Source of the DNA: Haloarchaeobius iranensis | GTDB taxonomy: Archaea > Halobacteriota > Halobacteria > Halobacteriales > Natrialbaceae | Assembly: GCF_900103505.1 (NCBI RefSeq) | Contig: NZ_FNIA01000007.1 | Span: 1 to 64,000, forward strand | Reading direction: 5' to 3' | DNA: 64,000 bases | In this document: piece by piece, positions 15,459 through 24,080 of the stretch | Layout: every line of letters begins with the position of its first letter | How positions within the stretch are numbered: position 1 is the stretch's first letter | The notes under the pieces: model-generated | Databases searched by the model: none | What the model was told of the DNA's origin: nothing | The model's input: only the letters and a program-made list of their open reading frames with translations | Translations under genes and position numbers: made by a program

Positions 15459-16739
15459 TCAGGGAACCTGCGTTCGGCCGAGCGTGACGGTGCTCCCGTC
15501 CGCCGACCAGAGGAGCCGCACCGTCGTCCCGCTCTCGACATCCGAGACGGCAACGTCGATGCTGTCGCCGGCGGTGACCTCGTCGTACTGGTCGGCGAAC
15601 TGGGTGTCCGCCGGACTGTCACCGACAGCGAGCGTGAGCGCGGCCGCCGAGACCGAGTCACCGGCCTCGTGGGTGACGGTCATCGTCCCGCTCTCGAACT
15701 CGAAGGCCCACTGGACCTGCGGCTGGCGGGTGCTCTCGCCTCCCGAATCGCTGGACTGGAGGAGGTCGAACTCGCTGGTCGCGGCGGAACCGGTGACGAG
15801 CAGGGTTCGGCCGGTTACCGTGTTCTCGAAGTTGCCGTAGTCCGAGACACCCGGTCGTTCGGTGAAGTAATCGGCGATGTTCGAGGGGTCGCGCATCTCG
15901 CCCTCGGCGTACGTGACCCCGAGCGTGAGCTCCGTCGTGTCCGCGCCGAACTGCCAGCCGTAGCCGGCCGCGGTGGAGCCCTCCAGCGCCGGTTCGTCGT
16001 TGGAGTCGCCCGACCGCCGTTCGAAGACGATGAGCAGCTCCGAGTCGCCGATGGACTCGACGACGGTCCGGAGCTCGCTGTTGTTCGGCAGGAGCCGGTC
16101 GGTGGTCCCGGCCCGCGCCCCGAGCACCGGCTCGAAGTTGTCGGCGTTACCGAAGCTCTGGACGACGACGCCGTCGACGACCGCGGCCGTCGTCCCGACG
16201 CCGTTCGTCTCCCCTTCGAGCAGTGTCGCCTCCCCCTGGCTCCCGGTCTCCGAGAACCCGGCGTCCGTGAGTGCCGTAACGAGCTCGTCGTCGCTCATCG
16301 CCGTCTCGAGGACGACGGTCCGGGCGGGAGGAATCTGGACGACCTGCCCGCGTCGCTCGAGCGGGACGACGTCGACGAGGCTCGGGCCGACGAGCGTCCG
16401 GCCGATCTGCTCGAGCGTCCCCGCCGAGAAGGAGTCACGCTGTTCCACGATGGCCGCCATGTCCGCCGCGTAGAAGTTCGCGGCGGGAATCTCGGCCGCG
16501 AAGGCGTCCATGGTGGGAATCCAGTCGCGCAGCTGCCCGGACCCTGCGACCGCGCCGGCGTCGGTCGCTTCAGTGGTGGTCGCCTGCTGGTCGGTCGCGG
16601 TCTCGTCGGTCGCCGGCCCGGCCGTTCCCGTCGGCGTGCCGTCACCGTCCCCAGAATCGGTGGAACAGCCCGCGAGGAGGGCCGAGGTGGCGGCGGTACC
16701 GGTCGCTGCGAGGAGCCGTCGTCTGGAGGTCTCGTTCAT
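15459..16739 (-). CDS. Tat lipoprotein, tandem paralogue 4 of 4
   Basis: A 426-residue paralogue at the upstream end of the array. The N-terminus is MNETSRRRLLAATGTAAT with lipobox LAGCSTDS. The conserved region runs from LRDWIPTMDAFAAEIPAANF through VVLETAMSDDELVTALTDAG, VVDGVVVQSFG and LLVTGSAATSEFDLL to the C-terminal beta domain (TMTVTHEAGDSVSAAALTL to VRLLWSADGSTVTLGR). It is closest to paralogue 2 in the SDDEL block. The start was placed at the Tat motif, 27 nt after its TATA-like element. Function unknown; the protein is expected to be tethered outside the cytoplasmic membrane. Confidence 0.87.
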   Translation of the reverse strand: MNETSRRRLLAATGTAATSALLAGCSTDSGDGDGTPTGTAGPATDETATDQQATTTEATDAGAVAGSGQLRDWIPTMDAFAAEIPAANFYAADMAAIVEQRDSFSAGTLEQIGRTLVGPSLVDVVPLERRGQVVQIPPARTVVLETAMSDDELVTALTDAGFSETGSQGEATLLEGETNGVGTTAAVVDGVVVQSFGNADNFEPVLGARAGTTDRLLPNNSELRTVVESIGDSELLIVFERRSGDSNDEPALEGSTAAGYGWQFGADTTELTLGVTYAEGEMRDPSNIADYFTERPGVSDYGNFENTVTGRTLLVTGSAATSEFDLLQSSDSGGESTRQPQVQWAFEFESGTMTVTHEAGDSVSAAALTLAVGDSPADTQFADQYDEVTAGDSIDVAVSDVESGTTVRLLWSADGSTVTLGRTQVP

Positions 16740-16760
16740 ACGAACGAGTTCCCGACCAAA

Positions 16761-16770
16761 CGTAAAATCC
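16761..16770 (-). promoter_or_regulatory. Promoter of lipoprotein paralogue 4
   Basis: The minus strand reads AGGATTTTACGTTTGG, a TATA-like element centred 27 nt before the ATG at 16737-16739. Confidence 0.5.
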
Positions 16771-16798
16771 TTCTGACCTATCGGTGCTGTGGTATCCC

Positions 16799-17300
16799 TC
16801 ACCACTCCGTGACGCTGCCGTCTGCGCGTCGCCAGACGGGGTTGTGCCAGTCGGGCTCCCGGCTCGCTGCGGCGAGGGCGTCCTCGTCGACTGTCACTCC
16901 CAGCCCCGGCCCGTCGGGCACCTGGACGTACCCGTCCTCGTAGTCGAAGACGGACGGGTCGGTCACGTAGTCGAGTACGTCGGCGGTGTCGTTGTAGTGG
17001 ATGTCCAGGCTCTGCTCCTGGATGAGCGCGTTCGGTGCGACGGCGTCGACCTGGAGGCAGGACGCGAGGGCGACCGGGCCGAGCGGACAGTGCGGCGCGA
17101 GCGAGGCGTCGTACGTTTCGGCGAGGTCAGCGATGCGCGTACACTCGGTGATGCCGCCGGCGTGGGAGAGGTCGGGCTGGACGATATCGACCGCGCCGGC
17201 CTCCAGCAGCGGCTTGAACTCCGTCCGGTGGTAGCAGCGCTCGCCCGCCGCGATGGGCGTCGCGGTCCGTCGGCGATGCGCGGGAGCGCGGACGAGAGCA
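16799..17300 (-). pseudogene. Decayed galactonate-dehydratase-like gene (enolase superfamily), 3' part with frameshift
   Basis: Reading leftward from about 17264 to a TGA at 16799-16801 gives IAAGERCYHRTEFKPLLEAG, VDIVQPDLSHAGGITECTRI, LAPHCPLGPVALASCLQVDA and NALIQEQSLDIHYN. This is the C-terminal half of the barrel of mandelate-racemase-type enzymes, closest in feel to D-galactonate dehydratase (DgoD/GnaD). The GER Glu and the APHCPLGP His region are present. Upstream, LPRIAD continues in another frame and TATP follows only after restoring one base near 17268, so there is a 1-nt loss. The N-terminal capping domain and the first metal ligands are absent. It is a dead remnant of sugar-acid catabolism. 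Confidence 0.75.
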
Positions 17301-17381
17301 CCCGTTGCCGGTGTCGCTGCCAGGGTACAGCGGTCGCGACGGTCCGCTGCGCTCTTGTCGGGGGCGGGTGAAGCACCGGCA

Positions 17382-17822
17382 GTGCCACCCGAGGACCAGC
17401 GCTCTCAGGCCACAGCCCGTGCCCGCTCACACGTCGTCGCGGACCACGCCGACCTCGTCGAGGCGGTCGCGGCGTGCGCCGACCAGGTCGCCGGGGCGTG
17501 GGAGACGCCGCCGACCGACCGTGCGGGCGTCGTCGAGCCGCTCCGGGAGGTACTCGCGGAGACCGGCGCGCTCGAAGGGCTCCCCGGGCTGCTCGCCGGT
17601 GCAGTCGAGGCGGCTGGCTACGAACTCCGGGCCGCGCCCGTCGCCGCGCCGCCCTACGTCGCGGTCACGAGCGTCGGCCCGGTCTGTCGGGCGACGGTCG
17701 CGGACGGCCGGCTCGTCGTCACCTTCGAGCTGTTCGTGGTGGACCGCTCGGGGGACGAGCCGACGTATCGCCGGCGGGACTGCAGTCCGACCGAGAGCGT
17801 CGTGGTCGCACTGCGGGACTGA
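17382..17822 (+). CDS. Conserved haloarchaeal protein of unknown function
   Basis: A 146-residue acidic soluble protein. An alpha-helical N-terminal half (VVADHADLVEAVAACADQVA) is followed by a beta-rich half with YVAVTSVGPVCRATVADGRL, VVTFELFVVD and TYRRRD. There is no signal peptide or membrane helix. The ORF is open further upstream but that part overlaps the decayed dehydratase and has no conserved look, so the GTG at 17382 is preferred. I recognise it as a haloarchaea-specific family but cannot name a role. It is convergent with the enoyl-CoA hydratase gene. Confidence 0.65.
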   Translation: MPPEDQRSQATARARSHVVADHADLVEAVAACADQVAGAWETPPTDRAGVVEPLREVLAETGALEGLPGLLAGAVEAAGYELRAAPVAAPPYVAVTSVGPVCRATVADGRLVVTFELFVVDRSGDEPTYRRRDCSPTESVVVALRD

Positions 17823-17847
17823 GACGCCACCACCCGGCTGTCGCGCG

Positions 17848-18660
17848 CTACTCGCCCTCGAACTCGGGCTCCTCGTCGCCGAAGAACGCCTCGTAGCCCG
17901 TCGCGTAGTCCCGGGTGCCCGAGAGTCGCGTGATGGTATCCTTCTCCGCCGCGAGCTGTGCCGGCAGGTCGCGGTCCTCGCCGCGGGCGAGCAGTCCCTT
18001 GATGCTCGCGTAGGCCTTCGTCGGGCCGGACGCGAACTCCCGTGCGACCTCGTCGACGCGGTCGTCGAACTCGTCGGCGGCGACGACCTCCGTCGCGAGC
18101 CCCTCGGCGGCGGCGTCCGCCGCGGAGATCGGCTCGTCGAGCAGCGCGAACTCCCGGGCACGCCGGTAGCCGAGGAGGCGCGGGAGGAACCAGGTCGAGC
18201 CGCCGTCCCCGGAGAGCCCGATGCGGGTGTAGGTGAACTCGAACCGCGCGTCCTCGTGAGCGAGCACCACGTCGGCGGCGAGTGCGAGTCCGAGGCCGCC
18301 GCCGGCCGCGACGCCGCTCACCGCCGTCACGGTCGGCTTCTTCGCCGTCGCGAGCGTCTCGACGGCCTTGTGCAGCGGCGTCGCCACGGCGTCGAGTCGT
18401 TTGCGGTCCGTCTCGTCGCCGGCGAACGAGCCGAGGTCGGCCCCCGAGCAGAAGGCGGGGCCGTTGCCACCGAGGACGAGACAGCGCACGTCGTCGTCCT
18501 CGGCGAGTTCGACGACCGCGGTGCGGAGGTCCCGCGCGGTCGCCGCGTCGAGGGAGTTGTACACATCGGGGCGGTCCAGGGTGACGCGTCCCACGCCGTC
18601 GGTTCGCTCGAGCGTCACGTTGTCGGACGCGCCGTCTGTGTCGTCGGCTCCGTCGGTCAT
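17848..18660 (-). CDS. Enoyl-CoA hydratase/isomerase family protein
   Basis: A 270-residue crotonase-fold enzyme, cytoplasmic. N-terminal LERTDGVGRVTLDRPDVYNS, the oxyanion-hole segments GNGPAFCSGADLGSF and SGVAAGGGLGLALAADVVLA, and ARFEFTYTRIGLSGDGGSTW follow the family pattern. The position of the first catalytic Glu of true hydratases is not clearly filled, so a hydratase, isomerase or related acyl-CoA reaction is possible. The start is the ATG giving MTDGADDTD; an ATG 21 nt upstream is possible. Likely in fatty-acid or aromatic acyl-CoA breakdown. Confidence 0.9.
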   Translation of the reverse strand: MTDGADDTDGASDNVTLERTDGVGRVTLDRPDVYNSLDAATARDLRTAVVELAEDDDVRCLVLGGNGPAFCSGADLGSFAGDETDRKRLDAVATPLHKAVETLATAKKPTVTAVSGVAAGGGLGLALAADVVLAHEDARFEFTYTRIGLSGDGGSTWFLPRLLGYRRAREFALLDEPISAADAAAEGLATEVVAADEFDDRVDEVAREFASGPTKAYASIKGLLARGEDRDLPAQLAAEKDTITRLSGTRDYATGYEAFFGDEEPEFEGE

Positions 18661-18743
18661 GTCCCGACCTGCGGCTGGCACCGTGAAAAATCCGCCGAGG
18701 CGGTTCAGGGGGTTTAATACGCCGCCATGAAACCAGTCTGGGT

Positions 18744-20114
18744 ATGGAACACGTGGACGTAGCTATCGTCGGCGGCGGTCCAGCGGGGACCAGTGCCGCC
18801 ATCGAGGCGGCATACCACGGTGCCGACACCGTGGTGCTGGAGAAGGGCGTCCCGCGAGCCGACCGCGAGGGGCTCGGCCCCGACTCGACCGACGCGGCGG
18901 GGATGCTCGACTACTGGATCGACCTCATGGACCTCGACGTCTCCGAGCTGCCGGACGACGTGGTCCTGCAGGAGCTAGACGGCGTGGATTTCGTCGGCCC
19001 CGCGACGACGACCCGGATGAACAGCACGGGCATCGACTCGTCGTACGACCGGTTCGGCTTCACCTTCCAGCGCGCCCGGATGGACGACTGGCTCCGCGAG
19101 CGCGCCGAGGACGAGGGCGCACAGTACCGCGTCGGCGTCTCCGTCAGCGGCGTTGACTCGGACCTCGACGAGGAGCACCGCCACACCGTCCACCTCGCGG
19201 ACGGCGAAGACGTCGCCGCGCGGTACCTCGTGCTCGCCGACGGCCCGCAGCGGACCGTCACCATCCCGACGCTCGACCAGTTCCTCCCCGGTGACCGCAG
19301 CGTCGCCGACGTGATGGCGTCGACGCAGGCCAACCACATCGCCTACCAGGAGCACCGACGGGTCCCCGAGGAGGTGTTCGAGGAGAACATGCTGAAGTTC
19401 TGGTGGGGCTGGATGCCCGGCGAGACGGCCTACCCGTGGATCTTCCCGAACGACGAGAACATCGCACGCATCGGCCTGACGATGCCCATCGGGATGACCC
19501 TCGACGACGTCGGGCACCCCGAGGCGTACCGGCTGCTCGACCCGGAGGACGACAGCCTCCCCCGTGCCGGCGAGTACATCCGCAGGCTGCTCGAGATCGA
19601 GTACGGGGACGAGTACGACATCGAGGAGGACTTCCCGCTCGTCGAGGACCGCGGCAAGTCCGGCGGGACCGAGACGTACCCCATCTCCTCGACGAACCCA
19701 ATCGACTCGCCCGTCGGGGCCGGCGTCGCCGTCGCCGGCGGTGCGATGGGTACCACCTCTGCGTTCCACGAGGGCGGCTACCACGTGGCCGCGCGCTCGG
19801 GCAAGCTCGCCGGCCGCCTCGCCGCGGTCGACTCGCTCCACCGGTACAACGACGTCTGGAAGAACATCATCGGCGAGGAGCTCGTCCGGAACCTCTCCTT
19901 CGCGGACATCGTGAAGGACTACGAGCCGGACGACTGGGACCGGACGTTCGGCATCGCGAACGACCTCATGGCCGACGCGGCGAGCGAGCTCATCGAGACG
20001 AACTTCTCCGGCGGCATCGGCGGCCTGAAGCTCGTCTACAAGTACAAGAAGCGCAAGCGGAACTTCCTGAATAACGGCTTCGTCCAGATCCGCGAGGACG
20101 AGTACACCGTCTGA
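18744..20114 (+). CDS. Geranylgeranyl-reductase-family FAD oxidoreductase
   Basis: A 456-residue flavoprotein. The dinucleotide-binding motif is IVGGGPAGTSAA at residues 9-20, and the second FAD motif is in GAGVAVAGGAMGTTSAFHEG. The IARIGLTMPIGM and WWGWMPGETAYPWIFP region fits the geranylgeranyl reductase/FixC branch. In archaea such enzymes saturate isoprenoid chains of membrane lipids or quinones, but this copy is a divergent member, so the substrate is unsure. A Lys/Arg-rich C-terminal helix (LKLVYKYKKRKRN) could sit on the membrane. It is divergent from the enoyl-CoA hydratase gene. Confidence 0.85.
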   Translation: MEHVDVAIVGGGPAGTSAAIEAAYHGADTVVLEKGVPRADREGLGPDSTDAAGMLDYWIDLMDLDVSELPDDVVLQELDGVDFVGPATTTRMNSTGIDSSYDRFGFTFQRARMDDWLRERAEDEGAQYRVGVSVSGVDSDLDEEHRHTVHLADGEDVAARYLVLADGPQRTVTIPTLDQFLPGDRSVADVMASTQANHIAYQEHRRVPEEVFEENMLKFWWGWMPGETAYPWIFPNDENIARIGLTMPIGMTLDDVGHPEAYRLLDPEDDSLPRAGEYIRRLLEIEYGDEYDIEEDFPLVEDRGKSGGTETYPISSTNPIDSPVGAGVAVAGGAMGTTSAFHEGGYHVAARSGKLAGRLAAVDSLHRYNDVWKNIIGEELVRNLSFADIVKDYEPDDWDRTFGIANDLMADAASELIETNFSGGIGGLKLVYKYKKRKRNFLNNGFVQIREDEYTV

Positions 20115-20537
20115 GCGTCCGACCCGCAAGACCTTACCCCGTCCGCCGGCTATCCTCGGCTGCGTGCCATTAGTCCCCGCCCGAGCCAATCCATTTCGGG
20201 AGCGATGAACCGGCGGAGAACCCAGGCACGCGACATCGCGCCGGCCGCTCTGCGGCCCGCCGACCAGGTTCACGCCGGTCGGCATCCGGCGGTGCTGGCA
20301 CACTGCCCGCCCGGCACGAGGGTTTCCCGGTCGACTTGGCACGCCGCCTCGGGATGAGACCGGCCGTTAGTGTTCCGGGCGTACATTCTGCGACCGTCAG
20401 TCGTCAGTCCGTGCTGTCGAGTCCGCCGTGCTGCCCTCTCGAACCGACAGCTGGACGTGCCCCCCAGGCGAGCCGGCTGGTGGTGTTCCGCGGCAAGTCG
20501 CTGTGGGCTTTATTGTGCTGCCAGTCGAACTACCGGT
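20115..20537. other. 423-bp intergenic region with consecutive hairpins
   Basis: No convincing gene is seen. Two perfect hairpins follow each other: GGCCGC-TCT-GCGGCC (20243-20257) and GCCGACC(11-nt loop)GGTCGGC (20259-20283). The SRP RNA core and the RNase P RNA signature GAGGAAAGTCC were looked for on both strands and not found. The right end carries the promoter of the next gene. A structured RNA is possible but unproven. Confidence 0.4.
20506..20515 (+). promoter_or_regulatory. Promoter of the gene at 20538
   Basis: CTTTATTG inside GGGCTTTATTGTG is a clear TATA-like element centred about 27 nt before the ATG, implying a leaderless transcript and supporting that start. Confidence 0.55.
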
Positions 20538-21011
20538 ATGGCTCCCGACATCGAGGTCCCCGACTCGCCGGACCTCTCGAACCGAGGAATGCCGCGCGGC
20601 TTCGAGTGGCAGGAAGAGACGCTCGGCTCGGAGGACTTCTACCGGGAGGACATCGAGGACCTGCTCCAGGAGGGGGCGTGGAAGGAGGGGTTCAACGAGT
20701 GGACCGAGTACACGACCCTCGACGACGAGCAGGTCCGAACCGTCGACGACCTCGGCCTGTTCCAGGCGTTCGACTTCTACTGGGACCCGACCGATGACCG
20801 CCTGCGCTTCGACGCCCCGACGGTCCCGGACGACTGGCGGGAGCGAGAAGCCACCGAGTCCCTCTCATCGAGCACGGTGTCGACGATCGACGGCGCGCTG
20901 GACGACCTCGGACGGGCGGTCCAGGAGGTGCTCGAGGACTACCTCGAACGGAACGACGCGACGTCCGACTTCGGGTGGGGCGAGGAGTCCTACGGCAGCC
21001 GCGACGAGTGA
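20538..21011 (+). CDS. Conserved haloarchaeal acidic protein of unknown function
   Basis: A 157-residue, strongly acidic soluble protein. Recognisable blocks are RGMPRGFEWQEETLGSEDFY, EWTEYTTLDDEQVRTVDDLG and FDFYWDPTDDRLRFDAPTVP; the C-terminal part is helical (LDDLGRAVQEVLEDYLERN). There is no signal peptide, Cys cluster or known domain. The start is fixed by the TATA element 27 nt upstream; the frame is open far upstream without conserved features. I do not recognise a function. Confidence 0.75.
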   Translation: MAPDIEVPDSPDLSNRGMPRGFEWQEETLGSEDFYREDIEDLLQEGAWKEGFNEWTEYTTLDDEQVRTVDDLGLFQAFDFYWDPTDDRLRFDAPTVPDDWREREATESLSSSTVSTIDGALDDLGRAVQEVLEDYLERNDATSDFGWGEESYGSRDE

Positions 21012-21107
21012 TTCTGCTGGCCGTCGGCCGACCCGGCGCTGGGTCGCTGGACCTCGCATCGGTCGCCGGTGCACGCGTCGTGGCTCGGAAGGCCCAGCCC
21101 CCGGCAG

Positions 21108-22661
21108 TCACCTGCCCCGGAAGCGACCGTCGCCGAGGCTCACGACGATGGCCTCGCGGTACCGACTGGCCAGGGTGGCCACCACGAGCCGGTCGCGGTC
21201 GTTGACGCCGAGGAGCACGAGCGTGCCGACGTACGTCACGGCCCCCAGCGAGAGACCGAGGACGAGGCCGGCACCCCCGGCCAGGCTCTCGCGGACGAGG
21301 AACATGACGCCCGCCGTCGCCGTGCCGGCACCGAGGGGTTTGAGGAACGTCGCGTCGAACGGCCACAGTCCCTCGAAGCGACGCAGGAGGACGACCTGGA
21401 TGCCGTTCTGGACGGCGATGGCGACGGCCGTGCCGAGCGCCGCGCCGGCCAGCCCGAACGCGCGGACGAACGCGAACGTCAGCAGCGTGTTCAGCACGGC
21501 GAGCAGCCAGTCCAGCGCCATCCGGGCGTACTGGTGGTCGGTCATCATCAGCAGCCAGCCCGTCGCACCGACCGCGCTGCCGACGAGCACTCCACCGAGG
21601 TACACCACGAGCGGGACGTAGCCGGCGGTGAAGCTCGGCCCGAACACCGAGAGAATCGCCTCCCCGTAGACGAGCAGCACGACGAGGATGGGGACGACGG
21701 AGGTGACGATGAGCCGCGTCACCGCCGAGTACACCGCGTTCAGCGTCGTCATCTCGTCGTCGGCGTACAGGCCCGACGCCACCGGCGGCAGGAGCATGTT
21801 GAACGAGAGCAGGGGTATCCACGCGAGCGACACCAGCACGAGCACGACGTTGTAGACCCCCGCCGCGCTCGCGGTCAGCAGGAACCCCACGAGCATCACG
21901 TCGACGCGGTTCTGGAACACCTTGCCGAGGCTGCTCAGCGCGATGGGGCCGGAGTGGTTGTAGAAGCGTCGGGCCTCGGACCGAATCCCCGACAGGACGG
22001 GCCGGATACCGGTCGCCGAGACGACCACCGGGAACCCGACGAGTGCGAGGCCGGCCATCCCCAGGACGAACGCGCCGGCGACGCCGACGACCGAGTAACC
22101 GAGCAGCAGCGCGCCGACGGCTCCGACCAGCCTGACGGCCGGTCGGAGCACCCGGTTGAACAGCACCTCGCCGCGGGCCGACTGCATCGCCCGGAGGATG
22201 CCGGCGTGGATGTTGACCAGCCCGACGAGGACGAGCAGGGCCGCGAACAGCCGAACGGTCGGCGGGAACTCCGGGTGCGAGACGGTCGCGCTGTTGAGCC
22301 AGTCACCGCCGAGGAACAGCCCGCCTGCGAGGACGAGGCCGACGACGACCGTCGTGAGGTAGGCCAGCGCCACCACGCGCCCCTGCCGGTCGGGGTCGTC
22401 ACTGTAAGCGGCGAGGTAGCGCTGGAGCGTGCCGACCGACCCGAAGTTCACGAGCCGGAACAGCAGCTGTGTGATGCGCCAGGCGAAGGCGTAGACGCCG
22501 TAGACGACCGGGCCGAGCCCCTGTGCGAGGGCGTACTCGGTCGCCGTCGTCAGCGCCCGCTGGAGGGACTGGCCGCCGGAGGTGACGACCGCACCGTGCC
22601 CGATGGTCAGCAGCGCCTCGCGCTCGTCGTCGGGGATGTCGTCGGGGGTCTCGGTATCCAC
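21108..22661 (-). CDS. Polysaccharide/lipid-linked oligosaccharide flippase (MATE/Wzx fold)
   Basis: A 517-residue membrane protein with about 12-14 hydrophobic segments, for example VVALAYLTTVVVGLVLAGG, LIVTSVVPILVVLLVYGEAI and AVTYVGTLVLLGV. It belongs to the polysaccharide biosynthesis/flippase branch of the MOP superfamily, whose haloarchaeal members (AglR-like) help move dolichol-linked sugars across the membrane for glycosylation. Here no glycosyltransferase is adjacent, so the exact sugar is unknown. The N-terminal 25 residues are cytoplasmic and acidic (DTETPDDIPDDEREALL). Confidence 0.9.
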   Translation of the reverse strand: MDTETPDDIPDDEREALLTIGHGAVVTSGGQSLQRALTTATEYALAQGLGPVVYGVYAFAWRITQLLFRLVNFGSVGTLQRYLAAYSDDPDRQGRVVALAYLTTVVVGLVLAGGLFLGGDWLNSATVSHPEFPPTVRLFAALLVLVGLVNIHAGILRAMQSARGEVLFNRVLRPAVRLVGAVGALLLGYSVVGVAGAFVLGMAGLALVGFPVVVSATGIRPVLSGIRSEARRFYNHSGPIALSSLGKVFQNRVDVMLVGFLLTASAAGVYNVVLVLVSLAWIPLLSFNMLLPPVASGLYADDEMTTLNAVYSAVTRLIVTSVVPILVVLLVYGEAILSVFGPSFTAGYVPLVVYLGGVLVGSAVGATGWLLMMTDHQYARMALDWLLAVLNTLLTFAFVRAFGLAGAALGTAVAIAVQNGIQVVLLRRFEGLWPFDATFLKPLGAGTATAGVMFLVRESLAGGAGLVLGLSLGAVTYVGTLVLLGVNDRDRLVVATLASRYREAIVVSLGDGRFRGR

Positions 22662-22726
22662 GTTGACGTCCGTCTCTCTCGATTCCGTCGGTCATAAGTC
22701 GCCTGATTCCCCGGTCCGAGCGAGGG

Positions 22727-24016
22727 TCAGATCCGGGCCGTGTCCAGCAGCCAGCCGGCCAGGTCCGCGACGACCGCGCCCGCGACGTTCCCGCCGAAGT
22801 AGAGGCTCAGGAAGCCCGTCGGCGTGCTCACGGGCTGGAAGTAGTGGTCGACGTCCTCGTAGCGCTCGACACGACTGCCCGCCGGGAGCGGGGCGTCCCG
22901 CCAGGCCTCGAACCCCCGGTGGAAGAAATCGGCGAGTTCCGGCTGGGAGTCGTGGTCGGCACCGCAGGTCTTCAGCACGAATGTGGGCACGTCGAGGTCG
23001 CTCGCGGTGCCGGAGGGGTCGTACTCCCCGACGCTCCGGTGCCAGACACCGGGCTTGCCCATGATCGTCTCGTCGTCGTCGAACTCGCCGTCGGCGAGCC
23101 GACGGTACGTCGCCTCGGCCTCCGCTATCTCGGCCCGCGCCTCGTCGTCGATGTCGCCCTCGACGTCGAACTCGTACCGCATGAAATCGAGGCCGTCGGG
23201 GTCGAGGGCGGAGTCGGCGCGGCCGTCGAGGACCACGCCGCCGGCGAGGTCACCGTGGCGCTCGACGATGCGCGGCGCGGCCATCCCGCCCTGGCTGTGC
23301 CCCGCGACGAACACCGAGTCGCCGTCGACCTCCGCCGCCGCGAGGCGCTCGGCAGCGGCGACCGCGTCGTCGACGACCACCCTGTCCAGTGTGAACTCCT
23401 CGTCGGGGACCTCGTGGTCGGCGAGACGTTTCTCGTATCGGAGCGTGGCGACACCCTCGCTGGCGAGCCCCCACGCGAGGTCCCTGAGTATCTTCGAGTT
23501 CTCGGCGGTCCCGTCGGAGTCGTGGATACCGGCCCCGTGGACGAGGACGACGCCGGGGAACGGCCCCTCGCCCGTCGGCACGGTGAGGATGCCGTCGAGG
23601 TCGACATCGCCGGCGTCGACGGTCACCGTGCGTTCCGCGAACGCGGAGTCGTCGGCGTACGCCGGCGGCTCGTACTCGGGGTCGAACCGGAGGTCGGCGA
23701 CACCCTCCTCGGCGATGGCGAGGTGAGCCGTCTCCGTGCCGTTCTCGAACGCGAGGGTAACCCGAGCGTCGCCGTCTTCGACGGTCAGGTCCGCGATAGC
23801 TTCGGGTTCGCCGTACTGGCCGTGGAGTCCCCACCAGTACTCCTCGAACGCGTCTGCGGCGGTCATCGAGTCGTCGCGGAACTCCTCGGGGAACGCCTCG
23901 ACGACCGCATCCCGGCCCTCGTCGGTCAGCAGGGCTTCGGCGTCCGAGAACGCGCGGTCGAGGAACCGGTCCGCGAACTCGCGTGCCGCCCCGGTGGCGT
24001 CGCTGGTGTCGGTCAT
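22727..24016 (-). CDS. Alpha/beta hydrolase with N-terminal DUF3887-like domain
   Basis: A 429-residue cytoplasmic protein. Residues 1-120 (AAREFADRFLDRAFSDAEAL to TAHLAIAEEGVADLRF) resemble the DUF3887/NTF2-like domain that precedes hydrolases in many prokaryotes. The hydrolase domain has the oxyanion segment PGVVLVHGAGIHDSDG, the nucleophile Ser in VAGHSQGGMAAPR, an Asp in LKTCGADHDSQPE and a C-terminal His in YEDVDHYFQP. It is likely an esterase or acyl hydrolase (BAAT/dienelactone hydrolase type); substrate unknown. Confidence 0.88.
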   Translation of the reverse strand: MTDTSDATGAAREFADRFLDRAFSDAEALLTDEGRDAVVEAFPEEFRDDSMTAADAFEEYWWGLHGQYGEPEAIADLTVEDGDARVTLAFENGTETAHLAIAEEGVADLRFDPEYEPPAYADDSAFAERTVTVDAGDVDLDGILTVPTGEGPFPGVVLVHGAGIHDSDGTAENSKILRDLAWGLASEGVATLRYEKRLADHEVPDEEFTLDRVVVDDAVAAAERLAAAEVDGDSVFVAGHSQGGMAAPRIVERHGDLAGGVVLDGRADSALDPDGLDFMRYEFDVEGDIDDEARAEIAEAEATYRRLADGEFDDDETIMGKPGVWHRSVGEYDPSGTASDLDVPTFVLKTCGADHDSQPELADFFHRGFEAWRDAPLPAGSRVERYEDVDHYFQPVSTPTGFLSLYFGGNVAGAVVADLAGWLLDTARI

Positions 24017-24080
24017 CGTCCGGCACTCGTCGGACCGGGGACAAATAGCTTGACGTCCCTGCAGCCGCGAGGTGCGGGAC

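Noticed and set aside
20115-20537. SRP RNA or RNase P RNA in the long intergenic region
   Set aside because: Neither the SRP core GGAAGCAG-like motifs nor GAGGAAAGTCC was found on either strand.
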